Of a stretch of DNA of 41,098 nucleotides, positions 11,164 to 22,511 are shown in pieces. This DNA comes from Amanita rubescens (taxonomy: Eukaryota; Basidiomycota; Agaricomycetes; Agaricales; Amanitaceae): assembly GCA_015039365.1 (NCBI GenBank), contig WION01000472.1:1-41098 (forward strand). Direction: 5' to 3'. The first letter of the stretch is position 1, and every line of letters begins with the position of its first letter. Below the pieces are notes generated by a model. The model did not search any database. It saw nothing but the letters and a program-made list of their open reading frames with translations, and had not been told where the DNA came from. Both the position numbers and the translations under genes were made by a program.

Positions 11164-12535
11164 CTCCAAGTTGGTTTCAAAGTCTTTCAAGTTGGATGAG
11201 GTACCACGCGGTGACCCGTAATGAGCAACGGGAGGGGATGGAGATGGAGGAATAGACAGCCGCGAGATTATTTAAAAGGTCAAAAAAAATGGAGATGGCA
11301 TCCGAACAAAGCGCTGTTTTTGTTCAGGGATAACTTGCAAGGGTCCGTCAAGGTACTAGTCTGTTGCGCTTGTTTGATTACTGATTGTGACCGTATTAGG
11401 CTAAATCTTACGTATAGCATACGGTGGTCGCAACCGGCTATCTATCATAAATAAGTATTGCACCGAGTTGTGTGTCCTTTGTGGGTGTCGATCTCAAAAT
11501 AAGTACCATCATGGATATTTGACTATCGACTCATGGCTACGCGCCCAAGACCACATCTTTATTGGAATTGACGCTGCGAAGTTTTGCTCATATATGGCAA
11601 GTTACGGCACTGGAGATGGATCTTAAAAATATTCTCATGTTAGGGCTGAATGACTTATCAAAATCTGACATGTCCATATTTGGTCATCCAAGTAAAGCAG
11701 TTGCACGGCCCCCGGCGCAATAAGTTATTCAATGAGTACGGTGAAACCGAAAGAATACCGAAGACGAAACGAGCTTCGAATCACCCCGTGACTCGCCACA
11801 ATACTATTGGGGACATAACTGCCTTTTGGCTAGGCCGCTAGCCAGGAAAAAAACTTCGGCAGCTTTTGCGTATTGTTAATATGGCATTTTAATCAATGGC
11901 CGGTTATTGCAACGGCCTACATCGAGGCGTCCCTCATCGTGTGGTGGACCCTAGTAGGTCCTAGTCGGGCCAATAAGAATGACTGCAAAGACATCGTTCA
12001 TTCCAAAAGCTACGTCACTCACCCGAGATCGGTATAGCTTCCAATCGCTAGCCACAACCTCCATGATAGTTACAACACGAGGAACTGAAACCTGGCAACA
12101 GAGTTATCCCAATGGAGAATACTATAACCTCGGAACTTCGGCAGGTAAGAAGTTGTCCATTGTCTACGGTGCCCGGATATCAATCGCGTTGCATGACAGA
12201 AAGGGTCAGCGGCTCCAGTGTATGAGACGCGTTGGCAATAAAGAAGTCATCGCATAGGTACTTTGCATATAAAATACGGTCTCGGAATGCAAAGTTCCGA
12301 GATTGATATCCGATGCCTTCAATATACACGCCGAGCAAAAATCAAGCATGTCATGGGTCGTTATGGACACTGATCAAACATACCCAATATGAATCAGGGA
12401 AGTGTCAGTGAAGCATAGACGGAAACCCTGGGTAGACCGATAGTTTGGTCTGAAACTCCTATATTTTAGATAACGAGCAATTAGATATATCGAACATAAG
12501 CACAAGGCCAAAAAAAGAAGTAGGGATATCACATT
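11164..12535. other. Long intergenic stretch without a recognised gene
   Basis: This 1.4 kb stretch lies between the 5' end of the G-alpha gene and the 3' end of PMS1. The longest open frames are under 95 codons and unlike any family I know. Apart from the small inverted repeat listed separately I see no structure. It probably includes the G-alpha promoter and any missed first exon of that gene. Confidence 0.45.
12261..12302. repeat. Nested inverted repeats (hairpin)
   Basis: TCTCGGAA (12280-12287) and TTCCGAGA (12295-12302) form a perfect 8-bp stem with a 7-base loop. CTTTGCAT (12261-12268) and ATGCAAAG (12287-12294) form a second perfect 8-bp inverted repeat that overlaps it, so the two hairpins exclude each other. 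It lies outside any gene I can support; function unknown. Confidence 0.55.
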
Positions 12536-15500
12536 TCACATCCCTTCCAACGACGACCAAATGACCGTCCGTGGCTTTCGCCTCGGGTCATCCTGGCACA
12601 AGTCAAAGAGATGCCGCATGGTTGGCCGTCCATGAGGGCAGTTCCAAGGTTGCTCTATTGTGCCCATGTGCTGAACCACGGTGGTCATCTGACTCTTATT
12701 CAGCGGCATTCCTATCATTACGCTCTTCCGGCAAGCCCTCATTGCGAACATCGCACGGGCTTTAGAGCATCTCACTACGTTACCAGACGGCTGGTCCCTC
12801 ATCAAGTTCAGAAGTTCTTCCAAATCTGTCAAACGTCAGCCACTGTCACCCCGAAAATGAACGGTGGCTTGCCTGCCATCCCAAACTCGGTACTTTTGCT
12901 GACAGGGAAGGCGGTAACTTTAAGCTTGGAACCCTGACCCACAGCTGCTGTTTCATCCACCTGCCAGCTCAAACCCGTTCTGTTGCAACATGTGCATATT
13001 TTCAATCGCAACGAGCTCATCTGCCGCCGTTAACTCTAATGGGCGGGGTCTGTGCGTCCCAGTCAGCGTTTCGCCTGATATATGCCAGATGTACACACCT
13101 AAAAAGCTTCTGAGACTGGATTCTTGTCGTTTGCTGCAACGTCTCAAAGTTGTACTTCTCATCAGAAGCATGCTGGTCTACGATGAAGAGGTCATCCATC
13201 TGATCTCTTTTCCCGCCTGTCATCACACGCCGCCGCCTTTTGCCTTCGTACAATGATAAAACCAAGGTTGAACTGCCCGATAATGTCCATATTTGCAAAA
13301 TCGGCCTTGTCAATGACCCGCGCCAGAGCACGCGTTGCACTCTCATTATCTTCCGTATTTGCCACGCCAGCATCAGCTGAAACCTTGCTTGATACACACG
13401 GAGCACCTTCGGCACCGACTACTTGGTTCCGTAACCGGGTCCACGCGGAAGTTAATCGCTCGATATCAAACCGTAATGTCACGTTTCCAGATGCTGTGTC
13501 TGAGCCACGAATAATTTCAGGACGCAGACCCGATTGTTTCGTCGACGTTTCAGATGCCAAATCCTGTTCATCATCCATCTCGATAACTTTGGATGCCGGG
13601 TGGTGTTCAGGGTGGTGCAGTCGTGGAACTCATCGATGGAATGGCATCCTCCATGACAGGTATCACTGTCGGACCTTGTCCGTGTCTTGTCTACGCCGTC
13701 TGCAGGTCGCTGCTCCTCGCGTAATACGATAGTTTTGATCCTGGGGCCGATAATCTCAAAGCTGGGTCTTCTATCTCGTCCTTTTCGTACAGTCCTTGCC
13801 AGGTGCCCTGACTTTTTCAACGCCTTCCATGTCTTCCGCGTCCATCTCTTCGTCCCTAGCAGGTGGTTCCTTTTTCGACGACCCAGCCGTAGTCAGGAGG
13901 CCTACCTCTGGCAAACCCGGCCAGCCGATTACGCAGGCTATCCAGAGAGGTCATACCTGCCCCGCTCTTACTGGGAGGCTTGCGGGCAGGCTTGCTCGCG
14001 CTGGTATCTGGCATCAGTTTCCGCATCCTCCACCTTCCACCCTCCTCTTCTTCGTCGCTGGTTCCTCAGAAGCACCGTCGGGTTCTGGAAGATCATCAGA
14101 CTCCTTTTCGGGAACGGGTGCTGTTTTTTTTCGGCCCCAAGCAGCTTGCGTCGTATCCAGCACGACGGGTTTCTTGATCTCCTTTTCCTTGCTCCTCTCG
14201 GGGCGCTCTCCCTCGTCAACGTCCATATGGTCCAGCTTCTCCATGGAACGAGATTTATCGACAATGTCCGTGTCCTCAGCTGGTTTTCTCGCTTCTCCTT
14301 CGATCTCAGCCTCGTCCATTCTAGACTTTTCTGGGCTAGCGGGAGAAGCTTGCGCTGCGTCGACTTCATTTGGTACAGGGAGCGGTTTAGGTCGAGACAA
14401 CTTTTCGCCAGCTGTTCTCTCCGGCTCTGGCAGCTTTTCATTATCCTCGGAAGTTGCCGGAATAGGTAACAATTGCGACTTGTCGTTAGCTGGTGTTCTC
14501 CTTTCCTCCTGGGTATCGGCCTCTTCTGTTATGGCGACGGCGGGAGCTGCTTGCGCCCCACCAACTTCATCTGCAACGGGCTCAGGAAGAAATAATGGTT
14601 CGCCTGCTACACTTCCTGGCGGTGGAGCCTTTTCCTTATCCTTATCCTTGGAACTTGTCGGTGTAGGTAACGACTGTGACTTGATCAAACCAGAGCCTGC
14701 CTTGAGATTCAGCCGTTTCGAAAAAGGACTATCGAACGTCGTTTGCGTGAGAGATCGCTGAGACATTGGAGTCGGATTGAGATCAAAAGTAGACCGATGC
14801 GATGAAAATTCAGTTTCGAGAGCAACCTAGAAAATGAGTTTGTTACATGTATTACAGTAACCGTTGCGCCTACCTTGAGAGCATCAATCAGCTTCCCTTC
14901 ACTCTGGAGAAAGATGGTACGCTTATCAGGGCTGACGTTGATGTCGCAACATTCTAGAGGAATCTTAGATCGTTTCGCTCTGATAGGCGGCTAAATGACA
15001 CACCGGTTGGGACAATGAAGTCTGCCTAAAATAAACGGTGCCTGGTTGGCATTGAACGTTCTATAAACCTCATTGAATCCCTTCTGCACTTTGGTTAAAT
15101 TGCACGGCCGCCCGTTGACATAGAAAAACTGTCTATCCGTCCCTGTTCGGCCCGCCCCAACGGAGAACTTAGAAATCAGACCCTTTACTTGAATAGGAAT
15201 GGTGTCATCATTATTGTCATCATCGCATAGCCCCTGAGTCTGAGAACCTGGCTCAGCATGTCTGTCTCTGATCCGCCTCAAAGCTGATTTCTCCTGCTGG
15301 AAACGGAAGCTCAGGTTCAGCTCGACCATGTTTTCCATCGCTTTGGGACCCCAGAGAGCTGTTAGAGATGCCTTGAACGACGACGTGCCGTTGGTTTTGA
15401 TTTGGTCGATTTTCTTTCTTAAAGTGATGAGCCTTGGTGGATAGTTGGTCGGAAATAGGGCACCTCTTACCCATTTTCTTGTTGGTTGCTGACCGTAAGC

Positions 15501-16302
15501 CTCGTCCCGCGTCCTGAGCCATCCATGCCTGCACAAGGACCCAAAGCATATGCGTTTAACAGGCCAAGGGCTTTGCCGAACTCTCGTTTCATGTTCCTTT
15601 GCAATTCCTTCCTGCGGACGGGCAGTTGAGCGAATAACCCTGTGAATTGTACAGTTGTTCCTCGCTACAATATGATATTGTCAACTTTGTTTTATGGGGA
15701 GATGCCACTGGCCCAAGCTTACTTGTCTAGCTACTTTCGTCTTCTTTGCTACCTTTCCACTGTGCTCCAAGTCCAGCTGGATACCCATGGGGCCGCTCGT
15801 CGCCGTAATGACGGTAACGTTATCGCACAAAGCGCAAAGGGAGGAAAGAGCCTCTCCCCGAAAACCGAAACTGCGGACAGTAGAGAGGTCGTCAAAGGTA
15901 GCTAGTTTAGAGGTGTAATACTTCAAGCCTGCAATCAAAACACTAGTAATCGACAAGGGAATTGCCCAAGACGCGCCGAAGACGTACCGACACTCTCCCA
16001 ATCTTTCTCGGCAATACCACATCCATTGTCAATGACTTCAACGCTTGTTACACCATACTGCTTGAAGCGCACCTCTGAATGACGCGCGAAACCGAAGATG
16101 AGTGCTCAAACACGAAAAAGCACGTCCAACCGTGACGGACCTATGCTTGTCGCGCCTGCATCCAAGCTGTTCTCCACGAGTTCCTTGACAGCCGTCTGAA
16201 GATCTATCACGACCTGACCAGACGATATCCTGTGTATGGATGCCTTGTCGAGCGCTTTGATTCCTGGAAGGTATCTTCAGTCGTTGACTCGGAATTTTCC
16301 AT
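12536..16302 (-). CDS. PMS1: DNA mismatch-repair endonuclease PMS1 (human PMS2 orthologue), with frame breaks
   Basis: Partner of MLH1 in MutL-alpha; nicks DNA during mismatch repair. The GHKL ATPase blocks are clear: [19 protein letters not shown] then [62 protein letters not shown]. Then come [35 protein letters not shown] and [11 protein letters not shown] long acidic/proline linker (about 14765-13960) contains the NLS-like KKRRV. The C-terminal endonuclease domain has [12 protein letters not shown], the DQHA(X)2E(X)4E motif ([12 protein letters not shown]), ACRKSVMIG and [11 protein letters not shown]. The TGA is at 12536-12538. One intron (12872-12826) is GC-AG. Three conserved blocks are joined only by a one-base shift, near 15024-15028, 13205-13240 and 12957-12963; the first-exon junction near 16265 is also off. 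The start at 16302 is tentative. Confidence 0.88.
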
Positions 16303-16758
16303 GATTGCAAGTGCCGACGCAAATGAAGTTTACTACTTAGTATTTTGTGTGGCCGCGCACCAAGTAAGAGTCATCACAACAAACCCCAACTTCCCGGCAA
16401 CGTCCGGCGCCGATGTGAGCGGCAGATGTCGGCGAGGCGGGCCGGTGGTGACATGTCATTCCCAGAACAAGAATGTCAGTAAGCGCCGGCGCCAGAGATT
16501 GGGGAGCAGAAGTATCTTCGACCCCTATCGCCGCTACCAATCTTCTAGAGGTGCGACATTTGAATTTTGTAGCCAGGCAAGCGATATGACGGGGACAGAA
16601 CGAGTCTTTGTAATGGCAATCATACTACCGCTGCAGTCCAAGGTAGGATGAAGCGATGACAGGACGTCATGCGGTCTTGATGTCGGACTTTCCACGGCGA
16701 TGGCAGCTGTAGCTACTTAATAGGATATGAAGGGCATCAAAAGTAATCTTGGCTTGCC
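16303..16758. other. Divergent promoter region
   Basis: These 456 bases separate the 5' end of PMS1 (minus) from the 5' end of the membrane-protein gene (plus). Any upstream exon of PMS1 would also lie here. I see no repeat or RNA gene. Confidence 0.5.
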
Positions 16759-18798
16759 ATGTCATTCTATCCAGCTGATTACAGGTCTCAGATTTATGCG
16801 GGAACTCTTCCGACTTCTCGCAGGCAGGGACAGAGGCAACAACGTGACTTTTCCAATCCAAGAGAGCCAATCGCAAATGACCAGCCCCAACAGCAAGAGC
16901 CTCCGCATCCGAGCTGGCACATGCCGCTGGCGTTCCCAGGGAACTACTTCGATCCTTTCACGGCCGACCCTATCCTGACCACTGCCAATGACATCGACGG
17001 CCTCGTCCGCGCATTCACCGCGGTGCCTCGCTTCCTGTACTTCTCAGTACTCCTGTTTCTACCTTTCTTCTATCACACACGTGTTCATCAAATATTCAAT
17101 GGTGTACATTTGACGGAGAATGAAATCGCTTCTCATTACGTAGGCGGCCCTCCAGCCGGTTCTTGGAGGCCCAAACACTGGGACGAAGTAAAGCTTTCCT
17201 GGACTGACTTCATCGATTCCACACTGAAAGAGTGGAGCACTCTCAACATCGTATCAGTGTTGCTCCTTTCGTGAGTCTAAGAAGTTCGTGAAAATCTCTG
17301 AAGACTGACCAAATTCGAGGGCCATTTATAACCTCCTCCAGTTGGGCGGATCAGGGAGCCATTTCATACAATGCACAGCACTCATGTCACTCATCAGCGC
17401 CCTCACGAGTCTTGTCTTCGGCTGCTTGTATGTCATCAGATTTGAAACGATGCGCAGACCCCATAAAGCAATGCAGTGGGCCCAGGTCAAAGGCGGTCCT
17501 CATTGACGTCATAATGAACCTTTCTTCTAACATTATTCTTAGAACGCGCTTCATTCTTCCCGTAACACCTTGTGGAACGTTTTTGTTCTACTTTCCCTTC
17601 CCTTCGTCTGGCTCGCGTGGTATCGCCCCTATTTTTCTATGTATACTTGACCTTACAACGCCTTCCAGGTCCATCATTCTCTTTATCATATGTCTCATGT
17701 CTGTCATTTGGCAAACGTCAGGCCAACCCACCAACACTCACAGCCTTACCCCCCTCCCCTTGGATGTCAAAATCATTACATCCGCTTTCCTCTTCATCGG
17801 TTTACTCCATCTTTGCCTCATCCTAGTAACTTTTTCGCAGTATGGTGACATTGACGAGGCCTGGAGCAAGCGATTCAAACATCTTGTCCAGGGGGCAGCG
17901 CTGGTAAATGGACCTGTGGCACGAGGCCCTTCTACAGCATGGCCTACCGCAGCAGGAGTAACAGCTCTGCCACGGATGTCACCACCGCAGGTGAATCCAT
18001 ATAGTCATACCAGCGGGCCACATCGAGCTTCTCGTATGTCATCAATACCGATTTTTCCCATTCGTGGAGCTTCATCGTCCGTTAGCCAGTTATGCCTCAC
18101 CACCTGGCTACCTTAATCATGATAATTGGTACATGTTACCCTACGAAGCCCCAACACAGACCCCACAACCAGTGGTGATATACGCCGGTTCGGAGGAAAC
18201 ATCCGAAACTCGCCACTCCCCAGCGCCTTACAGGCAAGGACGACGTGGCCCCCACAGGCGAGAACGACACCGGCATCGCTATTCGGAGGATTCCAGCGAA
18301 GAAAGCGAACCACATCCCTCAGCTTCTCATCACAGGAATGAACCAACACAAGCTCGATATCACCGCTCTGAAGATTCGAGCGAAGACACGTTGCAAATTC
18401 CCTCACCTGAGCGTCGGGGGATCCAATCGCGGCGAAGACGACGACGACGACGACGATCACGAGGTTCCGTAGAGTCAACTCATCGTCCTTCCCGCCCGGT
18501 TGTACAATTTGCCACAACGCCATCTTCGCGTACCACTGACCGGATGCCGGCCCCCTCTGGGTCGTCTACAGCCCTTCAGCATAATCAAACACAGAGGCAA
18601 GTGGAACTGGTCAGGGACGCACCCCTGCATGCCGACAACACGAGCTTGTACAGCAGCGGTGGTGATGGAAATCAAAATGATCCGGAGTTACGTCAGTCCG
18701 TTGCACCTCGGTCGCGACGCGGTACGTCGGACAACTTATCCTTGTCGGGCGTGAACAACACGCCGCAGCCTGAACCTTCCCAGAATAGGGGTGCGTGA
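16759..18798 (+). CDS. Multi-pass membrane protein with Arg/Ser-rich cytosolic tail, unknown function
   Basis: The start ATG (16759) gives MSFYPADYRSQIYAGTLP, then a Gln/Pro-rich stretch. Hydrophobic segments follow: FLYFSVLLFLPFFY; NIVSVLLLSAIYNLL across the first intron; CTALMSLISALTSLVFGCLY; TLWNVFVLLSLPFVWLAW; SIILFIICLMSVIW; IITSAFLFIGLLHLCLILVT. A long polar tail reads FYSMAYRSRSNSSATDV, then many RR, RS and SEDSSE patches, a run of nine Arg and a TGA at 18796-18798. Introns at 17273, 17491, 17611 and 17992 fit. Near 17930 the tail seems to change frame by one base without an intron. I do not recognise a named family; it looks like a conserved basidiomycete integral membrane protein. 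Confidence 0.72.
18437..18457 (+). repeat. (GAC)n trinucleotide microsatellite inside coding sequence
   Basis: About seven tandem GAC triplets in the tail of the membrane-protein gene. In the coding frame they are CGA, giving the poly-arginine run. Such repeats often vary in length between strains without breaking the frame. Confidence 0.85.
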
Positions 18799-19135
18799 GT
18801 GTTTGAGCTTCTGTGGACTCCGATTTCCTTTCTATTGCGTGAATATAACATATGCATAAACTGAGTGACTTGATATTTGTAAATACGTTTATGATTGCGC
18901 GCCCCGAATGAGAATCCCCAGTCGTCACTTTGTACATCTAACTTTTTTTTTCGCTGCTGTGCCACTCTGATTTCGAAAAATTCTGTTCGGAACGCCTCCA
19001 CTTTCTTATTTACAATGCTACAGATTACATGCGCACATATTTACAGAAGGAAGCAGAGGGGGACAGATGCTCGGACGACGGAGGAGAAGTGATCCAATCC
19101 TGCTTCCAACTGCCAACAGTGGATGTTGCACCGAA
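18799..19135. other. Convergent 3' region
   Basis: 337 bases between two genes that end towards each other; it should hold both 3' untranslated regions and polyadenylation signals. It includes an AT-rich part with a run of nine T near 18942-18950. No gene is visible. Confidence 0.5.
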
Positions 19136-20196
19136 TCAGCCACATCGCCTGGAACAACGTGGTCTGAACACTTCGTCGAACCATTGCAAACGCTTCTCAG
19201 CATTCTGAATGTCTCTCGCCTTCCGTTCCCCGCAACCTTCTGGGAACTCTAAATATATAATCACTCCAACTTTCATGGCGTCTACGACATAATCTTTAAG
19301 ATCAGCGTCAAGGTTCGCCGTAAAGGGATTCCAGAACGAAGTTGCAACCATCGTAGACCCGGGCTCGTCAGGATAGTCGACTCGGTCTCGGTTGATTACA
19401 GACATGTAGCGGATCTGAGCGCCATCGATACCGAAAGGAAGATACCTCGAGAGGTCCCAGTCCAACATTCCGATCAGTCGAGGTGGTCCCTGACTCGCAA
19501 TGAGCATCTGAAGTTCTGGTTCAGGCAGTGATGACGGGTTCATGAAGGTCTGCTCACGTTCGTCGCATTGAGATCCACATGGGAAAGAGAAAGAGGGAGT
19601 TTCTTGAGATTAGGAGCGATCGAGATGAGTTCTTCGACGCTTCGACGCAGTGCAAGTCGGTCTGATGGAATGTTTTCGCGTAACACAGTTTGAAGGCGCG
19701 GGATGATGTAAGATTCAACGACCTCCGAGGAGTCTGGGCCAACGATACAACGAGATAACGCCTCTCCAAGTTGGCCAGCGATTGTAGCGTCGTCATCCCA
19801 GGCGCCTGGCCAGGCTCCCAGGGCTGAATTCCACATTGATCCGTCGATGTAGTTCATGATGTATACATGAGTGGAAACAGAGATATATGTGCTCTTCTTC
19901 TCGATAGTTGGAACCAGGGTTCCCAATTTCTCTGCAGACACGCTCAGGGGACAAGTGCATATTCTAGCGAAGAAAGACGTACGGCGTGCTAACTCGTAGA
20001 GGGACAAGTCCAGTGGAGTGTCTCGAAACTGGACGATGACGTTAGACTGGTCTTCTAGTTTCACGATGTAGGTCTTGCTAAAATAGCCTTGCTCGTCGTG
20101 CAGGCGGCAAGATACACTTGGAATATTACAATGAGCGTGGGCTATTGTTTCTGCAAGATCGACGAAGTCCGGTTCTGAACTGGATGGAGCAGACAT
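19136..20196 (-). CDS. APH/choline-kinase-like protein
   Basis: The start ATG (20194-20196) gives MSAPSSSEPDFVDLAETIAH. The first exon has a beta-strand lobe (SKTYIVKLEDQSNVIVQF), and ends with the catalytic-loop signature HVDLNATN (H-x-D-x4-N). An intron (GTGAGC donor at about 19551, ending just before 19485) leads to GPPRLIGMLDWDLSRYLPFG, where LDWD matches the metal-binding DxD/DWE motif of aminoglycoside-phosphotransferase-like kinases. The product is about 330 residues, usual for the group. The fungal family is large and mostly without known substrates, so resistance to an antibiotic should not be assumed. The stop is TGA at 19136-19138. Confidence 0.65.
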
Positions 20197-20442
20197 GATG
20201 GAGGTGCGCCTGAGAGCTGCACGGATGGGAAAGCGTTAACGTTAATAAGACCATGGCCTCCAGGCCCCGGAACCTCGACCTTCACTTCGTTTCGGTCTCA
20301 GAACTAAGTTATACTAGAATGTCATACTTACAATAATAACATTGCCTGTCATACCGTCATGTCGCATGATCATGATCATGATGTTGTCGGAACTGCGGAG
20401 TGTGAATTTCGTGTTTATCTCCTTTCAATCACCAGATCAATA

Positions 20443-21868
20443 TCAATGCCCACCCCATCCTTGGTCTCCGACTGCCACAGTAGTGCGTCGGTTTCATTGT
20501 TTTGCAAAAGGGTTGCAAAGTCACCCTTTCGGTTTAGTGCCTGGATGCTTCACGCGAAAATTTCCAAGATCATGGTCCCCCCGGCAAACGTTACAGACCA
20601 CTTCGATAGGCTGTATCAGTTAGAAGAAGTGCCCAGCGCTCTGGTTCAGGTTAGTATCCCCTGCCTACATATCTATCACTCATAACTTCTAAGCAGAGCC
20701 CTTACCAACACCATTTTTAGACGTCGATCGCGGATTCCAGCTTACCGTGCGTAAATGGGCCTCGACACTTACCCCTGTAGAAGGAGACGAGTATGAAATC
20801 CTACCCGCTCTTCCCACTCTCGCCTTCGCTTACAGTCATATTCGCAAAACGTCAAATAATCTCTCCAAAGAACATACTCAGCGTCGTAGTATTGACGACA
20901 TTATCGAATTAGCTTTTAGTGCGAAGGTTGATTGTCGTTGTGACTTCAAGTACGTTTTCTCCCCTCGCATATATCTCCTATAACCTTGTCATTAGAACTG
21001 AAGAAAGCTATCGCCTTGTGGCGTCGGCTGGCAACCCAGATGCGCGGTCCGACGCCTTGGTGACAATTCCTTCAGTGACTACCGGTGATAAAATACTAGC
21101 GGCACGGTTTTCCTTTCAAGGCGAGCCAATGATTTACCGAGAACTGTATTGGTCCACGGGTGGGGAGAGAGATGGCTTCTCAATCATCGGGTTTGCTGGA
21201 GAATTCAAGAAGGATGATAACGGGTGCAATGAAAACCAGCTAATCATGGTGCTTGCCACTGCACAGGCGCAGCGGAAAGCTCTCTCACTCAAGCCATCTA
21301 TCATCATGGGGGCTACTGCCTGTCGTGGCTGCGTGCGAATTTTCTCTTCGTACTGGAATGACGACTCGCTATGTTCATAGTTATTTAACAGTTGCCAAAA
21401 ACTCAGACTTTTTTAGGTCCTTCACATCTATGAGCACCAGCAACAGTTGAATCTCTCCGACCCTATTCAGGTAATACGCCTATACGTGTTTTGTTCAAAA
21501 CTCGAGAGGCATCTCCAGGGTGTCCTCGCCTTGGAGCTTAAGACATGGAATGCTCCAACTGAAATAGCACTGCAGAGTCACAAGTGGCGTAGTCCTGACC
21601 ATAGTAGAAATGACCATAGTAGGAAGCGTCGTCGGACAGAAGCCGGGGAAGCGTTAATGAGAGCAACGGAGGCAGAGGAGGTGGCAATAATGGTCTCGTG
21701 GAAGCGGATGGATTCGATGGTGACCGGTATATGAATATTATGAAATGGCGCGATGAGGTTGTCAAGGACAGCAAGGAAGGCAAGGTTGTTTCTGATGAAG
21801 ACAATATTCTGGATGCGGCCTCAGGCTGGCTACAATTTGAAGGGAGAGCTATCGTTCCTTTGTCATAA
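20443..21868 (+). CDS. Conserved-looking protein of unknown function
   Basis: I do not recognise the family. Exons joined by ordinary introns give MPTPSLVSDCHSSASVSLF, then HFDRLYQLEEVPSALVQ and PLPTPFLDVDRGFQLTVRKW. After a second intron (20949-20996) come TEESYRLVASAGNPDAR, FQGEPMIYRELYWSTGGE, KPSIIMGATACRGCVRIF and YEHQQQLNLSDPIQVIRLY. The end reads NILDAASGWLQFEGRAIVPL, with TAA at 21866-21868. The start could instead be at 20359, which adds a His-Asp repeat. The junction near 21375-21420 and the charged stretch near 21640 do not hold one frame. Coding potential is convincing; function is open. Confidence 0.6.
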
Positions 21869-22511
21869 GCTGACCGTTTAGGAGTTCCTGGGAGTCGCTG
21901 TCAAGTCCTGGGGCATATATCCCACCCATCCATGCCTGCTTTCGTCCACGTCCACCTGTCCGTCCGTTGTCCGTCGTTAGGCTCCCATGTTCCTGTTTTG
22001 GGCCATGCGTCCATCCTCCTTCTGTTCCACGTCTGCTGGCCTTTCATTTTTGTGCCCAGTTCCCACTTGCCTTCTAGTTTTAGTCCATGTTCATCCTCGT
22101 TCGGTTCCGTGTGTCCACCCCGTGTTCCAGTTTGGGCGCATTGGACTTTCGGACCCATGTCAACGTTCACGTAGGTGCTTTGCCTCGCAATAGACATCTT
22201 AGAGATCAGAAAAGCGGTGGCACATTTTGAGTATATGTAGGCATTGAGAATGAATAGAATAAGAATAAAAAATGTATTCGCCTGCCGGATGGCTGTTGGG
22301 TGCTGAGAATTCCGCGCTCGATATGCCAAGAACCAAGAGTGACCGATAACAATCCTATTGGAGGCATTTCCATCGACATTCGGAGAGTAAGAAAAGCGTC
22401 TTTCAAACATGAACTCGTCAACCTGGATCCCTTCCATACGGTCTGACTTAGTAGGCTACCAGAGCAAAATAAGTAATAAAATTGACAAGGTTCATAACAC
22501 ACTTCGAATCC
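21869..22511. other. Intergenic, with a pyrimidine-rich degenerate repeat tract
   Basis: From about 21920 to 22170 the plus strand is strongly C/T-rich with recurring words such as GTCCAT, CGTCC and TTCC, like a decayed minisatellite. A 178-codon minus-strand frame here reads as Trp/Thr/Gly-rich low-complexity sequence and is not convincing as a gene. The rest shows nothing. Confidence 0.5.

Noticed and set aside
13687..14766. Plus-strand frames of 260 and 321 codons
   Set aside because: They are Ser/Ala/Leu-rich shadows of the Pro/Glu-rich PMS1 linker on the minus strand, where flanking conserved domains fix the true frame.
21901..22437. Minus-strand frame of 178 codons
   Set aside because: It is Trp/Thr/Gly-rich low-complexity sequence produced by the pyrimidine-rich tract. 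It has no family resemblance and no supporting exons.
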